This document shows positions 11,801 through 22,610 of a DNA stretch of 64,000 bases, one piece after another. The translations under genes and the position numbers were made by a program. The notes under the pieces are model-generated. The model worked only from the letters and a program-made list of their open reading frames with translations. It was not told the DNA's origin and did not search any database. The DNA lies in NCBI GenBank assembly GCA_017506865.1, contig JAFCMP010000001.1, positions 744,001 through 808,000 on the forward strand, in the 5' to 3' direction. The stretch comes from Tribonema minus (taxonomy: Eukaryota; Sar; Xanthophyceae; Tribonematales; Tribonemataceae). Positions within the stretch are counted from its first letter, which is position 1, and every line of letters begins with the position of its first letter.

Positions 11801-14800
11801 GTTACAAGGTGCAAGCGAACTTCCTGGAGGTGGCCCGGTGGCTGCGGCTGTCGATGCACCGATGCAAGTGTTGAACTCGTCGTGAGTGTCGCCCAACTGA
11901 ACTTCAACTTTGAAGACACACCCCGCGCAGCGTATGCAGGCTCCCCCCCACACAGCACCACACCAAAGCGGACGCGCGCACCACGCGCCATCCCAATCCC
12001 GTCCTGAGCACCACTTCATGCGCAGCAGAGATGTGTACGCAACAGCACGCTATCGCTTCCTCATGAGCCTATCGAGCCTCAAAGGCCAGCGCAGCAGCCG
12101 CGACAGCCGCACGCAGCAGCGCTCCACACGGCGCCGCGCCGCCAACCCATTCCATCCACGGCGCCGCGCCGCCGCCCCCGATGCACAAACCCCAACACCA
12201 CACCCTACCCCCCCCTCCCCGCCATACCCCCTCGTGCGCTCCCGCCCCCCCCCCCCCGCAGATCGGCAAGTACAACCGCGACTTCGCGCGGCGGCGCGCG
12301 CGCGCGTTCGCGCGCGCCTTCGACGCGCGCTGGCTCGCGGCGCCGACCGCCAAGGCGCTGGCGGCGGCGCTCGAGGAGGCGGCGGCGTGGCCGCTGGGCG
12401 GCGGCGCGCACCCGCCGCTCAGCGACTTTTCCGAGTGGCTGGCGGAGTTCGACGCGGCGGCGCACGGCGCGCTGGAGGTGCCGGGGCAGTACGGCGGCGC
12501 GGCGCTGCGCGGGCCGCCGCGCGTGGAGGGTCACACGCGCGTCGCCGGGTGAGCTGCTGCTGTCAGGGTCAGATTCGGCGAGCCTGATGCAGCCGTAGTG
12601 TTAGGATGACGGTATGCCGGTGATGACGCATGCAAATTGTGCGCTGGAGGTGCCGGGGCATACGGGGGGGCCGCTGTGCGGGCCGCCGCGCGTGGAGGGT
12701 CACACGCGCGTTGCCGGGTGAGTGAGCTGCTGCGCACGCCGCCGGGTCTGGGGTTGGAGTCAGCGAGCCTGATGCAGCCCTAGGGTTAGGATGACGGTAT
12801 GCCGGTGATGACGCATGCAGATTGTGCGCTGGACGAGCCGGGGCAGTACGGGGTGGGCGCTGCGCGGGCCGCCGCGCGTGGAGGGTCACACGCGCGTCGC
12901 CGGGTGAGTGAGCTGCTGCGCACGCCGCCGGGTCAGGGTTGGAGTCAGCGAGTGTGATGCAGCCCTAGGGTTAGGATGACGGTATGCCGGTGATGACGCA
13001 TGCAAATTGTGCGCTGGACGAGCCGGGGCAGTATGGGGTGGGCGCTGCGCGGGCCGCCGCGCGTGGAGGGTCACACGCGCGTCGCCGGGTGAGTGAGCTG
13101 CTGCGCACGCCGCCGGGTCAGGGTTGGAGTCAGCGAGTGTGATGCAGCCCTAGGGTTAGGATGACGGTATGCCGGTGATGACGCATGCAAATTGTGCGCT
13201 GGACGAGCCGGGGCAGTACGGGGTGGGCGCTGCGCGGGCCGCCGCGCGTGGAGGGTCACACGCGCGTCGCCGGGTGAGTGAGCTGCTGCGCACGCCGCCG
13301 GGTCTGGGGTTGGAGTCAGCGAGCCTGATGCAGCCCTAGGGTTAGGATGACGGTATGCCGGTGATGACGCGTACAAATTATGCGCTGGAGGTGCCGGGGC
13401 AGTACGCAAGGCGCTGCGCGGGCCGCCGCGCGTGGAGAGCCACACGCACGGCACCGGGTGAGCTGCTGCGCCGCGCGGGGCACAGTTAAAGTTGTGCACA
13501 GCGCGATCGAGTTGCGCCTGCTGCTGGGCTACGAGCTGCATGTCTGCGTGGCGTTTGGGTGTTTGAGCGTAAACGCATGCACGTTGGAGCTGCCGGAGCA
13601 GTGCGCGATGGGGCGCTGCGGAGACCGCAAAGTATTGGATCACTGCTTCTGAAGGGAAGCTGGTGGCGGACTGATAGGGGTGACGTTGGACACGATGTCA
13701 CAACATGGACCGATGAGATGAGACGGCTCCGCCGGCTGTAGATACCATCATTGCTCCTCGGGGCTGGCGGATCGCCGGCCCGAGGTGACGCGCAAACCCT
13801 ACCCCTAAACCTACGCTTTATTCTAATTCTACTCCTGCCTCTAATTCTATACCCAGCCCTAACAAGGCGCTTACCCTCAGCTCCCCCCAAACTTGGCACC
13901 GTGGAACGACAACACCTTGGATAACGCCAACAGTTGCAAACGGTGTCAGATGGCACGGTAGGTAGGGCGCTGCGCTCGCCCTCCAAGCATCGTCCACTGC
14001 CCGATCTGCCGCGCTGTTGATCATGGCATCACTCTGCTGCTGAAGCGGTGTATGACCCATAACATCAATGCCCCCTATGCTACACCGGCCTCTCGCAATC
14101 ATCGTTCAATTCCGGCAGCATCAGCACCGTTATCGTCGTCTCTACGTGAGCACTGTCTCCCCCCCTTCAGCCTGTCCCTGGCGAGGCCGGTGCTATTGCA
14201 ATACAGGGGCTGCTGGTGATGATGCGGCGACGACAAGCGTAAAGCATGCACTGCAACGCACATGTCGCACTCAACGTCAAGTTCGCCTCCTACCGTCCTC
14301 CCCTCCCCCCCCCCCCCCCCTCTCCCCCCCCCCATCAGTTTCGACCAGGAGCTGCTCGTGATGGCGTCACTGCGCCGGCCCAAGCGCCTCACGATCCACG
14401 GCGACGACGAACGCGACGCCCCCTTCCTCGTCAAGGGCGGCGAGGACCTGCGCCTGGACGAGCGCATCGAGCAGCTGTTTGAGATCATGAACGCGGCGTT
14501 CCGCGCGGACGCCGCGTGCGCGCGCGCGCGCCTCGCCGTCAAGACGTACCAGGTACGCGCTGCATGCATGCTCCATCGCGCGCTTGGTGCTCACGACCTC
14601 AATTGACGTTTCAATTGACGTTCCGGGTTCCATGTCCACCGTCAGGCGCGCACGCGTCGCACGACTAGTTGTTGGATTTTCATGACTTGGAGTGTGTACG
14701 GGCGGCGTGCCGCGCTGCTGCGGTTTTGCGCGGATGGTGCATGCGGGGCGGTGATCGGCACGTCTGGGGTCACGAGTTCTGACGTCGCAGTCAGGATCTG

Positions 14801-17800
14801 TTTGGGATTGTGGTTTGAATTGTGGGTTCGCATTCCGCTTAGGGGTCAGCGAGTCAGGGTTTGAAATGTGGTTCACATTAATTACCGCTTAAAGGCCAGT
14901 GATCAGCGCCCCCGAGGCACACAAGGGTACTCTGTGGCCATGCTTTGTCTGCTACAACATTAAACCCCTCCGCGGCACATGCCCGCAACGTGGGTCACCG
15001 CCGCAACACGGTGCAGACTGGGCAACGATGCTTGGGCACATAGCCCAGTTGACGTATTGTGCTAGGTTCAACAGTGCTGCACATTGAGCACCTGACTCGA
15101 GAGCACAAGGGTGAGGTTCACCATTGAAGTTCAGGGTCACATCAGTCTTGCGTGTGGGCCAGGAAGCGAAACGGCTAGGCTTTATGAAGTGCCCTTCAGG
15201 GTACTAATGCGGTGACCGCTGTTCTCACGCACGCGTGCGCCCGCCTCTCATCCACACGTACGCATACAAGCAGGTTCTGCTTGTCAAAGCGGACTCATTG
15301 GAGCTGCCGTGCTCGCGTGCGCGCGCGCGCAACCGTCATCACGCGCTTGTGCAACGTTATAAGCATTCCAAATAATTAGGCGCCATGCAACACGTCACGT
15401 ATGCCCTGCCGCGTCGCCCTCCCTCCCCGCTCACGCAGGTGATACCCATGACGCACCAGCTCGGCGTGCTGCAGTGGGTGACTGACACGGCGCCGCTGCG
15501 CGCCATCGTTGAGACGCAGCTCACGCTGGACCCCGCGTACCTGCGCCGCTACCAGGACCACGTCCGCAGGTGAGCGCTGCTAACCCTAACCCTGCCCCTA
15601 ATCCTAACCCCAATCCAAACCTTAATCCTAACCCTAACCCTAGAGCTGCCGCTCGTGTGCTGCTGCTCACCTAGTGCTGGGGCGCATCCGCTAATCCTCT
15701 GCTGAGCACTGGCTCGTCGTCAACTGCAGAGCACGCACGTGCCACCGTGCCCATGTTTGCGAGCAAAAGGCGACCGCTTTCGTGAAGGAGCGCTGCCGCT
15801 TGTCCGTAGCTGAGCGTTGCTTCAGGTCCATCGCAGACCCACCTCGCATGAGCCAGGTTTGCGAGTGAAAGCTTCTTTTGAAGTACAATGTGTAGTAGGA
15901 CAGGTGGACGATCGCCAGGGTCCAGTGATGGCAGGCTTTGGCACATTTAGGCGCACTCGCACTTGCATCGTTGAGGCACTATGGAGACATGCTGCTGCTG
16001 CTACTGTCTAACCTTTACCCAATCCCACTAGTAGGCAGCTGGCGATCGGGGTGTTTGCAAGTGCTGGGATGTGATCACTCTTGAGCAATGTGAATGATAA
16101 CTTCATGTGTACTTCCTACGCACCAGCTTCGGCTGTGCCGCTGTTGTGTGTGCCTGTGTAGCGTCGTCGGCCTGAGCCAAACATCAAGTGGCGACGCACT
16201 CCGTTGCTGCTCGTCCGACAGCGCTGCTACCCCATCCCGTCTGCAAAAAGCTGCAGCTGCGCTCGGCTTCAACATGTCACGTATTCAACTGGAACTTCAA
16301 CATGTCACGTTCCCCATTCAACTGAATTTTTTGCTGCACCAGCCGCAAGACCAATGGAGTTGAGCAGGTCATGCTCAACTTCAACATCATGCTAACCTGA
16401 ACACGTCAACGCTCCCGCCGCCGCCGCGAACGCTTCCAGGAAGCGCGCCAGGGCGCGCGGCGAGCCGCTGAGCACTTGAACCCAATCAATTTTAACATGT
16501 CATGCTCAACTTCAACATCATGCTCAACCTCAACACATCACAATCCCGCCGCCGCCGGGGACGCCTCCAGGAAGCACGGCGCCAGGGCGTGCGGCAAGCA
16601 GCTGAGCACTCGAACCCTCAACATGTCATGCTCAACTGCAGCACCATGCTCAACTTCAACACGTCACGCTCCCGCTCCCGCCGCCGCCACCGGCGCTTCC
16701 AGGAAGCACGGCAACAAGGTGCGCGGCGAGCAGCTGAGCGCTGTCACGCTGCAGCTGACGCCGTCCGCGGCGCTGTTTGACCAGCTGCTGCGCGGCAAGA
16801 GCGGCGAGGCGCAGGCGTACCACGCGCTCGCCAAGGACTGCAAGGCCAAGATCGTCATTGAGGCGGTCGCCAAGATGGAGGGCGACGTGCCCATGGACTG
16901 CCTGCGGCGGCAGGTACGCGCGGGGCGTGCTGTAAGGGTATGTATTGCATTCATCGCGTAGCGTCAAGTCCAGATCAGTGCAAGGCCGCAGTTGAAGTGG
17001 CAGTTGGGATGAAGGGTGAACTGCCTGCGGCAGCAGGTGCGTGTGTGGGGTTCGTGTGTGCTGTGGGGGTACCTAAGTTTGGTATGCATTTCATTCATCG
17101 GGTAACCTCAAGTCCATATCAGTGTTGAAGTGGCGGTCGGGATGGAGGGCGACGTGCCCATGGACTGCCTGCGGCGGCAGGTGCGCGGGTTTGTGTGTAA
17201 TGTGCGGGGTATGTATTTTCGTTGTGGGGTAACGTCAAGTCCAGATCAGCAATGAAAGTGGCGGTTGGGATGCAGGGGGATGTGCCCGTGGACTGCCTGC
17301 GGCGGCAGGTGCGTGTGCAGGTTTTTTTGCGTGCTGTGGGGGGGTATGTATCCTAGTTGAAGGGTAACTTCAAGTCCAGGTCTTGGAATGTTCAGCATCA
17401 ACGCCGCAAATCATTATCGAAGCGGAGGTTGAGATGGAGGGGACCGCCTGCGGCGACAGGTTCATGGGGTAGGTATGAAAACGAATCAAAAGATCATAGA
17501 GCTTTAGGTGACAAGGAGTGCTTAGCAGCAAGTGCCTTTCACCAATAACCGTGGTCGGCGCTGCTGCAGTCATTGGCCACAAGTCAAACAGTGCCATTAT
17601 ATCCACAGAAGTTGAAAGACATCTGTGTGCAAGCTTTTTAGCGTTCGAGCATGGGTGTTCAGTATGGAAAGGTCTCACGTGTTCTGTAGACCAGCTCCAG
17701 CTGGTTGTAGGTATGTTTGGTTTGGGCATGCATACCATCCTTGGGTAACTTCAAGTCAGGTAACTGAACTTCAGGTCCAGCTCAGCGTTGCCTGCGCAGG

Positions 17801-20800
17801 TGCATGACGGCATCAGTCTCCACCCCTGTCCACCCACACTTCCGGTTGCGTGGCTCGGTCGCGACAGTTGTCAGGATGCATCTGCGTGCGTCGCTCACGG
17901 CATTGAACTTGCTAACTTCAACACTGGCCCCGGCGTCGCGCTCTGATCAGTAAGTAAGGCACGTTGTGATCACAGCCACTGAGCACAGGAGTGGATGGAC
18001 TCCTGTGAACACTACAACAGAATGTGGGCTCCTCTGTCCTGATGTCTGGCTCCGCTGCTGCATTCTTCCGTGGCTGCGTGCAGCACCCGCCGATCACCGT
18101 GAAGCGCACTCACTGAGCACGTAAGCAGCTCGAGCAAGAATGGTTTAGCGGACACCTGCACCGATTACGGATTCCTTGAACGACCGATCCTCCACACTGC
18201 CGCGTGGTGGAAACGACCGCCAGCCTTGACGTCTGTATCACGTTCGCATGACTCACTGCACTGCAATGCCTTTCTCGCTCGCGCTCGCAGTTCCTGGCGA
18301 TGGCGCCGAGCCCGCAGGCGTTCCTCACGGTGCGCGCGGCGTTCGCGCGCTCGCTCGCCGTCTTCAACGTCTGCGCGTACATCGTCGGCATCGGCGACCG
18401 CCACCTCGACAACTTCCTGCTCGACCTGACCACGGGCGCCGTCGTGGGCATTGACTTCGGCGCCGCGTTCGGCTTTGCAACGTCGCATCTGCCCGTGCCG
18501 GAGCTCATACCCTTCAGGTACAGCGCCCCGAAAACTGTTGAAAGTTCCAATTCCACAGGCAAGAGCGCATACCCTCCTTCAGGTACAGCACCCCGAAAAC
18601 TGCCGAAAGTTCAGGTCCCGATCCTGGCTTCAACCCTGCTCCCTCAGCTCATCGTGTTCGACTTCAACTCCGCTTCCTCACCTCCAACTTTATGTTTTGT
18701 GTCGCGTTCGGACTCTCAACGTCTACGCTAGCCGTGCCGGGATTCTTCCTTTCATGCAACTTCAAGTCTGATTCGGTGTGGGCAGCGCCAGTTGCTGCGC
18801 ACTTGGTGAGGCGCGGCGCGCGTGTGTCTAAGCCGCCTTACAGGGGTTAACCTTGATGCTACTTCCACAGTTCTGATCCCAATTGGTGCCGTGTTTGGCT
18901 TAAATATGCCCATGTTCCGGAGCTTCTACCCCCAAGGTGCACAACCCAGACTCAGGTCTCAATCGCTTCTGGACAGATGAGAAACAGAAGGGTGTGCAGC
19001 GTGCTTCACGCCCACAGCACCAGCATCAGGAATGGGGTCGGCGTCACTGCTCACGACTGAAAAAAGCAGCACGCGCATACCCACAAAGATTCGGCGTCCA
19101 GGCTCAAGTGGCCATTATGCTGAAATCGTGCGCCTGCTGAGAGCTCTGCGCTGCACCGTATTTGCCATGGCATCGGCTGGTGCGAACCCATCGGCCAACT
19201 CCGAAGGCGCCTCATCTCTCTTTCAATGCGTGTGTGGTTGGCCCCTATGCATACTGACGCGGCGGCGGCGGCGAGCGCTAAGATCGGTTGGATGGCTGCG
19301 TGCACGCAGCCCTGCGAGCCACGTAACCACGGCATGCGCCGCTATTGCGCACCCTCATTTCTGCACACCGCATGTCCGACTTCACAGAGGCCTGATGTTG
19401 TGTGTCTGTGAGTGCCTCGACCCCAAAAGAGGCTGACGCGGCAGCTGCGTGGCGCGCTGTCATTGCGCGGCTGCTGCGAAACCCTCCTTTCGAACTGCTG
19501 CGCACCGCATTTCCAACTTCACAGAGGCCTGATGCTGTGTGTCTGTGTCTGCTTCGCCCCCAAAACAGGCTGACGCGGCAGCTGCGCGGCGCGCTGGCGC
19601 CTCTCGACGCAGTCGGCCTCATGCGCGACCACATGTGCGCCGCCGCGCGCGCGCTGCGCGCCGCGGGCGAGGGCCTGCTCAACGCCATGGACGTCTTCCT
19701 GCACGAGCCCATCCTGGACTGGGCGGGGGGCGTAAAGCGCAGCCAGGACGATGTGAAAGGTGCGTCACGACTTGAAGTTCTCTGGTCGCTGAGCCAATTG
19801 CGGCCCGGGCGGGTGTCAAGTGTAGCCAGGGGGACATCAAAGGTGCGTCACGGCTTGAAGTTTTCTGGTCACAGAGCCTGTTGTGGACCAGGCAGGGGCG
19901 TGAACCACGAGGCAGGCAAGGTGCGTCGCAGCTTGAAGTTCTCTCTGAGAGTGCGCAGCAGCGCACGGCGTGTCTGTCACGGCGGCGGGGCGTGGATGGG
20001 TGATCGGTGTTCAGTGCGAGTGAACACGGCTTGAGTGGCTTGGAAAGGCCCTGGTCGGAGCGCGCTGAATTCTGCCAGAAGGAGGTGAAGCGTGCAAGCC
20101 GCCTTTCGAAATGGCTTTTGAAGTGCCGCAACGTGCAAGAGCCCGTAGGCGTGCACAACACGGCCTCGCAGCTCTGCCAGGCCAGCCTGTGCGCCGCCGG
20201 CAGGTGTTTGTAGCCGATTCACCACTGACAGCGCCGCAATGGGCCAGAGCGGCACAGAGAGCGCTCGCAACAACGGTCCTGCTCTCCGCAAGCTGCTCCA
20301 CATCACCACAACTTGTACTGCACCCCAGGGCACATGGCATCTGCGTCAGACTGCCACCTTGCCTGAGCAGCAGGTGACACCTGCTGTGCACGACCGGCAC
20401 ATCAGCGCAGCTGCTGCAGGGGCCAAATGGGAGGCGCCAAACGCCTCGAGTAAGACTCATCGTCACCTCACCCATTGCATTCACGTCCACCGGCTTCCCA
20501 GCTCACCACGGCTCGAACAATCTACTCTCGCTGCCCAATCGCCGCAGCCGAGCTCTCCAGCGGCTCGGACGTCGTCGACCTCATCAGCATGCCCAGCGCT
20601 GGCGCCGACAGCATTGGCGGCGGCGGCGGCGGCGGCAGCGCGTACAGCAGCGAGGCGCGCCGCAAGGTCGGCAACGCGCGCGCCAAGCTCGCAGGCGCGC
20701 ACCCCAGCGCCGTCGTCGTCGCGGACCTCGAGCACAACGCCGCCGTCGCCAAGTTCAAGTCGCTGGCGGCGTGGTCGGCGGTGGCGTGGGGCGAGGGCAG

Positions 20801-20939
20801 CGGCGCCGCGCGCGCGGGCGCCGCGCACTGCGGCGCCGCGACGCTGAGCGCGGCTGCGCAGGTGGACTGCCTCATCGATCTCGCCACGGACCCGGACGTG
20901 CTCGGGCGCGCGTGGATCGGGCTGGCGCTCTGGCTCTGA
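71..20939 (+). CDS. PRKDC: DNA-PKcs-like PI3K-related protein kinase (3' part, 19 exons)
   Basis: Catalytic subunit of DNA-dependent protein kinase, the Ser/Thr kinase of non-homologous end joining that binds Ku at DNA breaks in the nucleus. Exons: 71-239, 1464-1577, 2231-2400, 3145-3817, 4480-5018, 5344-5460, 5750-6259, 7198-7380, 8512-9168, 9750-10106, 10479-10571, 11551-11709, 12262-12548, 14339-14552, 15439-15569, 16703-16913, 18291-18517, 19569-19759, 20548-20939. Every junction is GT-AG and in phase; together they give 1797 codons plus stop. From family knowledge the first two exons match the end of the HEAT/M-HEAT region, exons 3-13 the FAT domain, 14-18 the kinase, and the last the FATC. 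VVLYRQYRRGELPDVQ (exon 4), VMASLRRPKRL, GIGDRHLDNF, GIDFGAAFG and LPVPELIPFRLTRQ are specific to DNA-PKcs rather than ATM, ATR, mTOR or TRRAP. Kinase motifs are intact, so it should be active. The 5' end lies outside the window. The weakest exons are the first two. Confidence 0.95.
237..640 (+). repeat. Donor-containing tandem repeat in intron after exon 71-239
   Basis: A unit of about 85-110 bp beginning GGTGAGCGCTGC, which is the donor of the preceding exon, recurs at about 238, 325, 405, 500 and 600. Each unit also holds a GTAGGGCATTGG-like segment and GGCATGTATGTATGTGGGG. A more decayed copy lies near 930-1000. It is non-coding; the donor at 240 keeps the coding phase. Confidence 0.8.
1084..1256 (+). 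repeat. Dispersed ~170-bp repeat family, copy 1
   Basis: This segment matches 17475-17640 and 39955-40135 in inverse orientation, with about 75-85% identity judged by eye over its length. Read on this strand it is open: a frame beginning near 1120 reads MALFDSWPMTAAAATTVIGG and continues to a PCHLELYD segment. The other two copies keep the same frame. No flanking target-site duplication was found by eye. It lies in an intron of the DNA-PKcs gene. Confidence 0.8.
1296..1735 (+). repeat. Copies of the 1464-1577 exon and its acceptor
   Basis: The acceptor region and exon head (CTGAGCAGGGCAGCAGGTGG) occur at about 1325 and again at the real exon (1455-1490). A full decayed copy of the exon follows at about 1654-1715: GCTCCTCAGGGGCCTCGCTG mirrors the exon's GCTCCTCAAGGGCCTGGCCG, and it ends GATGCTGACAGTACTT where the real exon has GATGCTGAAGGTATGT. 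So one exon is partly duplicated upstream and wholly duplicated downstream. Confidence 0.8.
3298..3440 (+). other. PRKDC: SQ/TQ cluster matching the DNA-PKcs ABCDE autophosphorylation region
   Basis: Within the 3145-3817 exon the peptide reads PMFSLASQAASQ (from 3280), then RATQ (3400-3411) and WTQTQ (3421-3435). In vertebrate DNA-PKcs the ABCDE cluster sits at the same place, just after a PMF motif, and also carries SQ/TQ sites followed by a RATQ and a TQTxD-like site. Position and order match; site usage is inferred. A run of about 21 Gly codons (3438-3500) directly follows. Confidence 0.75.
6755..7255 (+). repeat. Three copies of the acceptor and head of exon 7198-7380
   Basis: GCGCAGATCACSACGGA followed by a decaying version of the exon head, ending near CGCGAACCTCA, occurs at about 6757-6815, 6968-7031 and at the real exon (7192-7255). 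A linking CTCATGAAGTACT(T/C)CAAAGT segment is repeated between them. Only the last copy leads into a long open frame that matches the family. Confidence 0.85.
11045..11610 (+). repeat. Five copies of the acceptor and head of exon 11551-11709
   Basis: Copies of CGCAGGCCCTSGGGTGCC, continuing to a CCGAGCACCGCTACAAGGACC-like segment, lie at about 11050, 11190, 11304, 11423 and the real exon at 11551, roughly 115-140 bp apart. Between them recurs GTATGTATAT. The last copy keeps the frame used by the protein; the upstream ones stop after about 60 nt of exon homology. Confidence 0.9.
12471..13470 (+). repeat. ~185-bp tandem array of an exon tail plus its donor (6 copies)
   Basis: The last ~75 nt of exon 12262-12548, from GCTGGAGGTGCCGGGGCAGT to the donor GGGTGAG, are repeated five more times in the intron at a period of about 185 bp, with donors near 12718, 12903, 13088, 13273 and 13458. 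Each unit also includes CCCTAGGGTTAGGATGACGG and ATGCCGGTGATGACGC. Copies are about 90-95% alike. The first donor, at 12549, gives the phase needed by the next exon at 14339. Confidence 0.95.
15581..15643 (+). repeat. Interstitial telomere-like (CCCTAA) array just after a donor
   Basis: Eleven bases inside the intron that begins at 15570 lies a 60-bp degenerate CCCTAA array ending CCTAACCCTAACCCTAG. The position right behind an exon is shared with other arrays in this window. Confidence 0.9.
16425..17466 (+). repeat. Exon 16703-16913 edges amplified on both sides
   Basis: Upstream, the exon head (TTCCAGGAAGC to GAGCAGCTGAGC) with its leading CTTCAACATGTCATGCTCAA-type linker occurs at about 16434, 16567 and at the real exon. 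Downstream, the exon tail GTGCCCATGGACTGCCTGCG with CGGCAGGT donor recurs at about 17015, 17150, 17280 and 17435 as well as at the true end, 16913. This is one exon with both borders multiplied. Confidence 0.9.
17475..17640 (-). repeat. Dispersed ~170-bp repeat family, copy 2
   Basis: Inverse-orientation relative of 1084-1256. On the minus strand it reads DIMALFDLWPMTAAAPTTVI then a PCHLKLYDLLIRF-like segment, matching copy 1 in the same frame. It lies inside the DNA-PKcs intron 16914-18290. Confidence 0.8.
19335..20105 (+). repeat. Copies of both edges of exon 19569-19759
   Basis: The exon head CTGACGCGGCAGCTGCG, preceded by CCCCAAAA(G/C)AGG, occurs at about 19419-19460 and in the real exon; the upstream ACAGAGGCCTGATG linker is repeated too. 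The tail AAAGGTGCGTCACGACTTGA with donor recurs at about 19849 and 19918, each followed by GAAGTTCTCT-like sequence, with a weaker echo near 20085. Confidence 0.8.
20548..20939 (+). other. PRKDC: Last exon: C-terminal kinase tail and FATC
   Basis: The exon starts after a CCGCAG acceptor, completing an Ala codon with the preceding exon, and ends at TGA 20937-20939. It encodes a Gly-rich linker, then AHPSAVVVADLEHN, and finally the FATC helix AQVDCLIDLATDPDVLGRAW ending close to the stop with an aromatic residue, as in DNA-PKcs. This fixes the end of the gene. Confidence 0.93.
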
Positions 20940-22610
20940 GCGGCGGATTCAGAGCTGTTGCGAAGTTGAAGTATGGGCGGTGCTGGGCGCGGGCTCTGAG
21001 CAGATGTAGTGCGTGTGGCGCACATGGGTCCGGAGCTTCTGAATCTGAGCAGATGTGGTGCGTGTGTGCCCATACATGGGGTTCAGGGCTTGCTGTGAAG
21101 TGCAAGTTGTTGAAGTATGGGGGCGCCCACAGCGCTGAGCGCTGTGGTGCCGCGCTGCGCTCGCGCATGACGCTGGGTGGCGCAAGGGGCGCAGCGCACC
21201 GCTGCGCCGCTCTCTCTCTTGAGTGCAGGCCGCAACATACCATGTTCTCGAGCAGGAGGCACAGCAGGAGATGGCATCATCGATGCATGAACATGTGCAT
21301 ATTGCGGCGGCTTCGCACCACGTGCCATGGCCGCATTCAGCGAGCTGTATGTAGTCAAGGAGACCGGAGGGAGGGAGGGGACATCAATATGCATCATGCA
21401 AGGGGCGAAGCTGTGCACTGCAGCGCCGGAGCGCAGCCTTGCAGCTGAACCTCCAATAGACTTGCTGCAAAAAGGCTTCTCTGTGGTGCCTTGGCAGCTA
21501 AGCGCTGCTGATGACAATGCGCTTTTGCGAAGCCCTTCTCGTGAATTTTGGCATGAGTGCCCCCGCATATACGCATACTCATGCAACCGAAACCTGTTGC
21601 GAGGCACCTCTTCAAAGTGAACGCGGTTGTTCCCCCTCTTGTGTGACGACTGGTTGGTGGTTGCCTGTGGCTGTTACAATCAGTTACCTTGCTGCCATGC
21701 GTGAAGGTATGTATGGTGTAGGGTAGGTGTAGCAGCACCATCACAAGGTCGGATGAGGAAGTGGCAGGACCACCGAAGTGGCACGTTGTGCTCCAACAGC
21801 CGCAGCGCAGCTGGCCCCGGAGCCTGCAGCAGCATCGGCAAGAAGCGACAGCAGCAGGTGTATGCCATTGAGCGCTTTCGGGCTGGTGCAGCGTATGCCA
21901 GCAGCAGTGGCGCCATGGCTGTCCGTGCACGTGCGAGCGCGCCTGCCCACAAGGATGCGCCTGCGGGCCGGCGCCTTCGGCGGCGGGCGGCGATGCGCAT
22001 GGCGCGCCGCTGCGGGCAGCGGCGGCGGCGGCGGGCCTGCAGCAGCGGTACGCGGTGCTGTTTGCCTCTTCAAACATGGCGTGCCAGCTGCTCACGGCGT
22101 GCGGCGCGCAGCGAATGCGCACGACAGACATGATTGGGCTTGTTTTCCCTTCATATTTTACTGGGGCACGCACAGAGACGACGCGTGCCTTACGAGGCGC
22201 CACTGGCGTCGCCTCTCGTCGCGGTGCGTGGAATAGCGGCGCCGGCCATGGCCGGCGCCGCATTCACTGTGCTGGTCCTTACATGCTCACTTTATTTACA
22301 GTCCCTCGAGTGTGTGCGTGCGTTTTTTATACCTGTTTTTGCATCAGGTCCTTTCTCTGATGATAGGGTAGGTATAGCTGCATTTTGTGGTTTGCCTGTT
22401 GTGTTGCCGCAGTCCCTGGCGCGCAGGCAGGACGGAGGAAGCCGTGGAGGTATGTTCACGGAAGTGCCAATGCCAATGCAGGCGCGCTGGCAGAGAAAGT
22501 GTCGCACATCAAGAATTTGCCATTCAGCTGATACTTCAAGTGCTCCACTTTCACGCATACAAACATTTCTGATCTGCGTGCGTGCCACAGGTGCAGGTGT
22601 CGCAGCTGCA
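20940..22610. other. Intergenic region between DNA-PKcs and ZDS genes
   Basis: No supported gene. The first 200 bp hold short direct repeats of CTGAGCAGATGTGGTGCGTG. The second half is occupied by copy A of the long dispersed repeat. The promoter of the downstream desaturase must lie here or in that repeat; I see no clear TATA element. Confidence 0.6.
21755..22320 (+). repeat. Long dispersed repeat, copy A (~570 bp)
   Basis: Nearly the same sequence as 38480-39085 in inverse orientation. Best-kept part: CATTACGAGGCGCC-like block, the palindrome at 22236-22261, then CCTTACATGCTCACTTTATT at about 22275. The 5' half is more diverged and carries different-length GC-rich trinucleotide runs. No open frame is kept between copies and no terminal inverted repeat was recognised. 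Probably an old mobile or duplicated element. Confidence 0.85.

Larger units (their letters stand above)
14339..18517 (+). other. PRKDC: PI3K-related kinase catalytic core
   Basis: Four exons encode the catalytic domain. The first (14339-14552) holds the N-lobe with MASLRRPKRL and LVKGGEDLR, whose Lys is the expected ATP-contacting residue. The second (15439-15569) begins VIPMTHQLGVLQW. The fourth (18291-18517) holds the catalytic loop GIGDRHLDN (Asp and Asn of DRHxxN) and the metal-binding DFG in VVGIDFGAAFG. None of the catalytic residues is missing. Splice phases across 12548/14339, 14552/15439, 15569/16703 and 16913/18291 all agree, and each join restores a motif conserved in the family, for example RVAGFDQE across the first. 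Confidence 0.93.

Noticed and set aside
21755..22320. Dispersed repeat as a cut-and-paste transposon
   Set aside because: No terminal inverted repeats, target-site duplication or transposase were visible, so it is only called a repeat.
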